The notes under the pieces are model-generated. The model had not been told where the DNA came from. It saw only the letters and a list, made by a program, of their open reading frames with translations, and did no database searches. A DNA stretch of 64,000 nucleotides from a gamma proteobacterium HIMB55. Lineage in GTDB: Bacteria; Pseudomonadota; Gammaproteobacteria; Pseudomonadales; Halieaceae. Positions 61,599 through 64,000 of the stretch are shown piece by piece (the first letter of the stretch is position 1; each line of letters begins with the position of its first letter). The stretch is from contig AGIF02000001.1 of the NCBI GenBank assembly GCA_000227505.4, positions 1,384,035 to 1,448,034 of the forward strand. The letters run 5' to 3'. A program made the position numbers and the translations under genes.

Positions 61599-63338
61599 AT
61601 GCTTAACTTTCAAAACATCGTGCAGCAGTACTTTCCTGAATTCGCGAGTCGCCATTCAACGCTGGCTCGTATTACTGGGAATGCTTTGAACTTTTTATTT
61701 TTTCAGGGACGTTTTGAACAGTTTGCTCGCGAATACCCAGGCAGTGAGGGCTTTGAATTTGTTGAATCGGCGCTCACTTTCTTCGATTTCCAACTCCGTA
61801 CTCGAGAATCCGAGAGAGCGCGCATCCCCGCCACCGGTAAGGTAGTGATCGTTGCGAATCATCCGATAGGCTCACTCGACGGGCTCGCTCTCCTCCATCT
61901 TATCCGGCAGATACGACCTGATGTAAAAGTCGTTGCCAACAATATGCTGATGCAAATAGAACGCTTGCACCCGGTGCTCTTACCTGTCGACAACATGGGG
62001 GGAAAAACCGGCCGCAAGCATTTGTTAGCGATAAAAGAGCATCTCAAGGATGAGTCTGCGCTGTTGATCTTCCCTGCAGGTGAGGTTTCCAGGTTCGGCG
62101 CCAAGGGCGTTCGAGATCCGGCCTGGCAAAGTGGTTTTATCAAACTTGCGTCCGCCACCAAGGCACCGATTCTGCCTATCTTCGTGGGTGGTCGGAACTC
62201 TGTCTTCTTTTACAGCCTGAGTGTGCTCGCAAAGCCTTTGTCAACGGCGTGGCTCATCAGGGAGATGTTTAAGCAAAGTCACAACACAATCGATGCCCGC
62301 ATTGGAAGGGCCATCCCGCACGAGGTTTACGCAGCGAACAAATTTTCTGCGGCGACCCTCGCGGACATGTTCAAGCAACACGTCTACCGACTGGCGAAGA
62401 ATCGAAAACCGATTTTTGACTCTGTTAAGACCGTGGCTCCGCCCGAGTCTCCAGTGCTCGTTAAGCGTGAGGTTTCGGTCTGCGAGCGTTTAGGTACAAC
62501 GCCCGACGGTAAGCGCATTCTCCTTACGACCGCTAAGCAATCGCCTTGCATCATGCGCGAAATCGGCAGGCTCAGAGAAATGACTTTCAGACTTGTCGGC
62601 GAAGGGTCAGGTGCACCCCGGGATATGGACATTTTCGATAAAACCTATGACCAATTATTCCTTTGGGACGAGGATGAACTGGAGATTGTCGGTGCCTACA
62701 GATTGGGTGATGCGCGCCTACTCACTGAACGTGGCGGAGTATCGGCCTTGTACACAAGCACGCTTTTTGAGTTTTCGTCCTCAATGCAGCGCTACTTCGC
62801 ACAGGGACTCGAACTCGGTCGCAGCTTTGTTCAGCCAAAATATCAGACGCGCAATGCGCTTGATTACCTGTGGTATGGCATCGGCGCATACGTGTCGAGC
62901 AGACCGCACATCCGGTACCTGTTTGGGCCTACTTCTATCTCGCGGTTTTACAGCCCAGAGGCGATAGCGCGGATCGCCTATTTCTACTCGGAAAACTACA
63001 ACAGCCTTCCCGTTGAGGTGGATCCTAGAACGCCTTTCACTATTTCCGATGAGGTCAAAGCAAAGCTGGATACTGAATTTTTTGGCATCGACCGAGACGA
63101 GGACTTTAAAGCTTTAAAACACTACCTCGCATCGGAGGGGTTGAAGGTGCCGACGCTTTACAAGCATTACTCACAGACAACCGAACATACAGGCGTCACA
63201 TTTTGCGCCTTTAATCGGGACGCAGACTTTGGTGACTGCGTTGATGGCTTTGTCATCGCCGATCTCACCCTGCTGAAACCGAAGAAAAAAGCACGTTATT
63301 TAGGGAAGGATTGGCGTTATGTTGGAGATCAAGCCTAA
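61599..63338 (+). CDS. olsF: Bifunctional acyltransferase, OlsF-like ornithine lipid synthase
   Basis: A 579-residue fusion. Residues 1-290 are a PlsC-type O-acyltransferase: 'GKVVIVANHPIGSLDGLALL' (His-Asp active site, here H-x5-D), 'LLIFPAGEVSRFG' and 'APILPIFVGGRNS'. Residues 310-579 are an OlsB-like GNAT N-acyltransferase: 'REIGRLREMTFRLVGEGSG', 'LEIVGAYRLGDARLL' and 'ALDYLWYGIGAYVSSRPHIR', 'YLFGPTSISRFYS'. This order is that of OlsF, which makes ornithine lipid from ornithine in one protein. Ornithine lipid lacks phosphorus and replaces phospholipids under phosphate limitation; in Vibrio cholerae OlsF is phosphate-regulated. GGAG precedes the ATG. It overlaps the next gene by 20 bp. Confidence 0.85.
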   Translation: MLNFQNIVQQYFPEFASRHSTLARITGNALNFLFFQGRFEQFAREYPGSEGFEFVESALTFFDFQLRTRESERARIPATGKVVIVANHPIGSLDGLALLHLIRQIRPDVKVVANNMLMQIERLHPVLLPVDNMGGKTGRKHLLAIKEHLKDESALLIFPAGEVSRFGAKGVRDPAWQSGFIKLASATKAPILPIFVGGRNSVFFYSLSVLAKPLSTAWLIREMFKQSHNTIDARIGRAIPHEVYAANKFSAATLADMFKQHVYRLAKNRKPIFDSVKTVAPPESPVLVKREVSVCERLGTTPDGKRILLTTAKQSPCIMREIGRLREMTFRLVGEGSGAPRDMDIFDKTYDQLFLWDEDELEIVGAYRLGDARLLTERGGVSALYTSTLFEFSSSMQRYFAQGLELGRSFVQPKYQTRNALDYLWYGIGAYVSSRPHIRYLFGPTSISRFYSPEAIARIAYFYSENYNSLPVEVDPRTPFTISDEVKAKLDTEFFGIDRDEDFKALKHYLASEGLKVPTLYKHYSQTTEHTGVTFCAFNRDADFGDCVDGFVIADLTLLKPKKKARYLGKDWRYVGDQA

Positions 63339-64000
63339 AGACGTTTTGACATGCCGTTCCGTGTGGATCTCTGATGTCCACTTAGGTAGCAAGTACTGCA
63401 AAGCAAAACAGTTGCTGCAAGTTCTCGATCGTATTGAGTTCGAGCAGCTATATCTCGTAGGCGATATCATTGACCTGCTAGCGATGAAGAAACGTGTGCA
63501 CTGGCCAGCAGCACACAACAAAGTCATTTCCCGCTTTATGAAATTAGCGCGGCGAAAAAACAGTCGCGTTATCTACATACCCGGCAATCATGACTTTGCG
63601 TTTAGAAGCATCGGAAAAAAAACAACCATGGTGACATCGCTGTTCATCGTAACTTTATTCACCAGACTGCCGACGTAAAACGACTACTGGTGATCCATGG
63701 AGACGAACTGGACTACGCGGTCCGCTTCTCAAAACTTAATCGCGTAATCGGTGACTTTGCTTGTACCTTCATGATGTGGAGCAATACAAAAATCGATCAA
63801 TTCCGAGATCAATTCGGTCTTCCCTATTGGTCATTAGCTAAATGGGGGAAACGCAATTCGAAAAAAGCGGAAGAAGCGATCGACGCCTATCAACTTGCCG
63901 CGATCAACATGATCAAAAATAAAAACTATGACGGCACCACTGCGGTCATCTGCATTACCCCACTATCCGAGAGTTAGACGGCGTCCGTTACATGAACGAT
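63319..64000 (+). pseudogene. plcP: PlcP-like metallophosphoesterase gene, interrupted by two frameshifts and cut by the window end
   Basis: Calcineurin-like phosphoesterase resembling the PlcP/LpxH-like group: 'CRSVWISDVHLGSKYCKAKQ' (D-x-H), 'LYLVGDIIDLLAMKKRVHWP' (GD), 'VIYIPGNHDFAFRSI' (GNHD). After this the frame ends at 63678. The homologous continuation 'DVKRLLVIHGDELDYAVRFS' is in the -1 frame, entered at the A8 run 63615-63622. A second break near 63941 separates 'NKNYDGTT' from 'CGHLHYPTIRELDGVRYMND' (the GHxH metal motif). Restoring one base at each place gives one complete frame to the window end. PlcP cleaves phospholipids to diacylglycerol during phosphorus stress. The start overlaps olsF by 20 bp. 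Pseudogene, programmed shift (first site only) or sequence error are all open. Confidence 0.8.

Overview
The window is 64 kb of a densely packed, moderately GC-rich chromosome of a marine-type gammaproteobacterium. The mix of Psp, Fds formate dehydrogenase, Ppk1, class III aminotransferases, TonB receptors and an OlsF-type lipid synthase fits the OM60/NOR5 (Halieaceae) neighbourhood best. That placement is an inference from gene content, not from a marker tree. I see no prophage, IS element, integron or CRISPR array. Apart from one split gene at the right edge, all major genes are intact.

Layout. 1-3.6 kb: start of psd, an AmiD-like lipoprotein amidase, a DUF2855 protein and a secreted Cys-rich unknown. 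3.7-8.8 kb: three thioredoxin-fold genes (HCCA isomerase/DsbA type, GST, tandem DsbA-like protein), a TetR regulator and a divergent sterol-desaturase-family membrane hydroxylase with a decayed duplicate of its own 3' end behind it. 9-14.6 kb: fdsG-fdsB-fdsA-fdhD, a soluble NAD-linked molybdenum formate dehydrogenase. 15-21.3 kb: SRAP protein, Tat-exported dienelactone-hydrolase-like protein, tRNA-Arg(UCG) with a nearby partial copy of its 3' end, a Bcr/CflA exporter, a PLP decarboxylase and a WYL regulator. 21.3-26 kb: ppk1, an alpha/beta hydrolase and an exported amidohydrolase. 26-29.8 kb: pspF divergent from a sigma-54 controlled pspA-DUF2807-membrane protein-pspB-pspC operon. 29.9-43 kb: glycosyltransferase, two class III aminotransferases, glycerol kinase, aldehyde dehydrogenase, PhyH dioxygenase, acyl-CoA dehydrogenase, DUF885 peptidase, PhzF and a strictosidine-synthase-like protein. 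43-55 kb: cytochrome c', cytochrome b561, M20 hydrolase, purC, a TonB receptor with a small partner, trpS, uppP, tsaB, DUF3429 and DUF3833 proteins.

The most interesting part is 55-64 kb. A 1055-residue TonB receptor is followed by a 946-residue lipoprotein built of two near-identical halves, ended by three intrinsic terminators in tandem. Divergent from it is a bifunctional PlsC/N-acyltransferase that looks like ornithine-lipid synthase OlsF, overlapping a metallophosphoesterase that resembles PlcP. PlcP is the phospholipase C used by marine bacteria to swap phospholipids for phosphorus-free lipids. The shared promoter region carries a good PhoB-box match facing the receptor and a weaker one facing olsF. 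Another PhoB-box-like array with 11-bp-spaced half-sites lies upstream of ppk1. I infer a phosphate-starvation module joining outer-membrane uptake to lipid remodelling, with the receptor/duplicated-lipoprotein pair as its undescribed part. The plcP reading frame is broken by two single-base deletions, so it is either a pseudogene or affected by sequence errors.
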